A stretch of 64,000 nt of DNA, from assembly GCF_030124145.1 (NCBI RefSeq), contig NZ_JASKMS010000005.1:268021-332020 (forward strand), written 5' to 3'. The translations under genes were made by a program, and so were the position numbers. Shown piece by piece: positions 62,799 through 64,000 of the stretch. How positions within the stretch are numbered: the stretch's first letter is position 1; every line of letters begins with the position of its first letter. Below the pieces are notes generated by a model. It was not told the origin of the DNA. It worked only from the letters and a program-made list of their open reading frames with translations, and made no database searches. Source of the DNA: Streptomyces sp. 378. Its GTDB lineage: Bacteria; Actinomycetota; Actinomycetes; Streptomycetales; Streptomycetaceae.

Positions 62799-63053
62799 GG
62801 CGCGGGCCGCTGGTTTCCCGGGGCCCCGGTTCGGCTTCGGGCCGGTTACGGAGGCAGGGGCGTGGGCTGCCGGTTTCCAGGGTCCCCGCCGCGAGCGGCT
62901 GTTCCGCTTCAAGCCGGTCATGGAGGCGGCGGCGCGGGCCGCTGGTTTCCCGGGCCCCGGGTTCCGCTTCGGGCCGGTCACGGAGGCGGCGGCGCGGGCC
63001 GCTGGTTTCCCGGACGCCCGGGTTCCGCTTCGGGCCGGTCACGGAGGCGGCAG
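62799..63053. repeat. Tandem array of 60-bp units (about 4 copies)
   Basis: GGTTTCC, within CGGGCCGCTGGTTTCCCG, recurs at 62812, 62872, 62944 and 63004: steps of 60, 72 and 60 bp, one unit having a 12-bp insertion. Each unit also contains a TTCCGCTTCGGGCCGGTCA-like block. The array lies between convergent genes and its last unit overlaps the final codons of the MocR-type gene, so the repeats extend into coding DNA. Confidence 0.9.
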
Positions 63054-64000
63054 CGCACCGCACAGTGCCTCCAAGGCCGGTCCGTAGGCGTGCTCGGAGG
63101 GGGTCGCGTACCCCACGACGAGACCGTCGCCCGTCGGCATGTCCGTCTCCGGGTGCCGGAACGCGGCGAGGCCGTCGAGGGCGATGCCCTGCCACACGGC
63201 GGCCTTGACCGCGGACGCCTCGGTGCCGGGCGGCAGTCGCAGCACCGCGTGCAGCCCGGCCGCGATGCCGGTGACCTCGATGTGCGGCGCGTGTTCGGCG
63301 AGCGCCGCGACCAGCCGGTCCCGGCGGCTGCGGTACCGCAGCCGCATCCGGCGTACATGCCGGTCGTACGACCCCGAAGCGATGAAGTCCGCCAGACTCA
63401 ACTGGTCGAGGACGCTCGCCCACGCCTCGCGCTCCCCCTTGGCGGCCACGACGGCGCCCGTATACCGCTCCGGGAGCACCATCCAGCCCAGCCGCACCGC
63501 CGGCGAGAGGCTCTTGCTGACCGAGCCGATGTGAATCACCCGCTCGGGGTCGAGCCCCTGGACGGCACCGACCGGCTTGCGGTCGTAGCGGAACTCCCCG
63601 TCGTAGTCGTCCTCCAGGACCAGTCCGTCATGCGCGCGGGCCCAGTCGATCACGGCGGCCCGGCGCGCCGGATGCAGCGGGCCGCCGGTCGGAAACTGGT
63701 GCGCCGGCGTGAGCAGCACCGCCCGCTGCCGCCCCAACCGGTCGACGCGCGCGCCGTGTTCGTCGAGGGGGAGCGGCACGGTGCGCACGCCGGCGGCGGC
63801 CAGGACCTCCCGGTGGAACCCCAGCCCGTACGCCTCCACCGCCAGCGGCCCGCGCAGAACACCGCCTCCGAACAGCAGCCGCAAGGCGTGCGCGAAGCCG
63901 GAGCAGATCACGATCAGGCCCGGCTCGGTCCGCACCCCACGCGCGCGTGCCAGGTACTCCGTGAGTGCCTGGCGCAGTTCCGGCCGGCCGGCGGGGTCGC
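63039..64000 (-). CDS. MocR-type regulator, aminotransferase domain (5' part beyond window)
   Basis: The frame remains open through the right edge, so the gene is partial; at least 320 codons are present. The visible part is a class I/II aminotransferase-like domain: PAHQFPTGGPLHPARR, LEDDYDGEFRYDRKPVGAVQ with the PLP Asp/Tyr, and HIGSVSKSLSPAVRLGWMVLP with the Schiff-base Lys. This matches the C-terminal domain of MocR/PdxR GntR-family regulators; the N-terminal winged helix should lie just outside the window. A stand-alone aminotransferase is less likely. Confidence 0.87.
   Translation of the reverse strand, partial: DPAGRPELRQALTEYLARARGVRTEPGLIVICSGFAHALRLLFGGGVLRGPLAVEAYGLGFHREVLAAAGVRTVPLPLDEHGARVDRLGRQRAVLLTPAHQFPTGGPLHPARRAAVIDWARAHDGLVLEDDYDGEFRYDRKPVGAVQGLDPERVIHIGSVSKSLSPAVRLGWMVLPERYTGAVVAAKGEREAWASVLDQLSLADFIASGSYDRHVRRMRLRYRSRRDRLVAALAEHAPHIEVTGIAAGLHAVLRLPPGTEASAVKAAVWQGIALDGLAAFRHPETDMPTGDGLVVGYATPSEHAYGPALEALCGALPPP

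Overview
The window is high-GC (about 70%) actinobacterial chromosome, almost certainly Streptomyces. Frequent GTG starts, G/C at nearly every third codon position, DUF397/DUF574/WhiJ-type regulators and DUF6343 all fit. The order pyruvate kinase - LAGLIDADG protein - tRNA-Leu - PdtaR-like regulator - liv transporter - polA - rpsA - coaE resembles the S. coelicolor SCO1998-SCO2014 core region; that comparison is from memory and was not checked by alignment.

Layout. 1-4.5 kb: a tandem 83-bp repeat array, then a divergent steroid C/D-ring (HIP) catabolism module (echA20-ipdA-ipdB on the minus strand, two short-chain dehydrogenases on the plus strand) around a KstR2-like operator. 4.7-9.9 kb: an HEXXH zinc protein, a GNAT acetyltransferase, chorismate mutase, a stand-alone receiver protein and aminopeptidase N. 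10-13 kb: a decarboxylase/N-monooxygenase pair of siderophore type, whose second gene starts inside a run of five ATG-bearing 12-bp repeats. 13-19 kb: Tat-exported nucleotidase, SIMPL protein, pyruvate kinase, LAGLIDADG protein beside tRNA-Leu(CAA), and an ANTAR regulator. 19-24.7 kb: a complete branched-chain amino-acid ABC transporter, livK-livH-livM-livG-livF. 25.7-32.5 kb: secreted trypsin-like protease, thioesterase, FdhF/YdeP-type molybdoenzyme and DNA polymerase I. The polA stop codon lies inside a 169-bp palindromic, MITE-like element.

32.6-46.4 kb is mostly housekeeping: a secreted lytic transglycosylase, a PorA/DUF3068 membrane protein, HrpB helicase, a methyltransferase, ribosomal protein S1, a PAC2 protein, CoaE, a TPR protein and DoxX. 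46.4-49.6 kb shows decay: an ArsR-type regulator with a clear palindromic operator is followed only by the tail of an MFS transporter, and the end of an IS481-type transposase is fused to the start of a gamma-carbonic-anhydrase gene. 49.7-57 kb holds a nucleotidyltransferase, an expansin-like protein, a FUSC membrane protein, an endo/exonuclease-phosphatase family protein and an amidohydrolase. 57-64 kb holds an ABC exporter, a divergent regulatory locus (anti-sigma-type ATPase and DUF144aa gene on one side; WhiJ-type XRE regulator and DUF397 protein on the other), a DUF574 methyltransferase and the 3' part of a MocR-type regulator cut by the window edge.

A recurring theme is GC-rich minisatellite-like arrays placed at gene 3' ends: 83 bp at 1-482, about 44 bp at 25227-25430, 117 bp at 53573-54230 and 60 bp at 62799-63053. 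They leave long open frames on both strands that are probably not genes. I found no rRNA, CRISPR array, intact insertion sequence or prophage.
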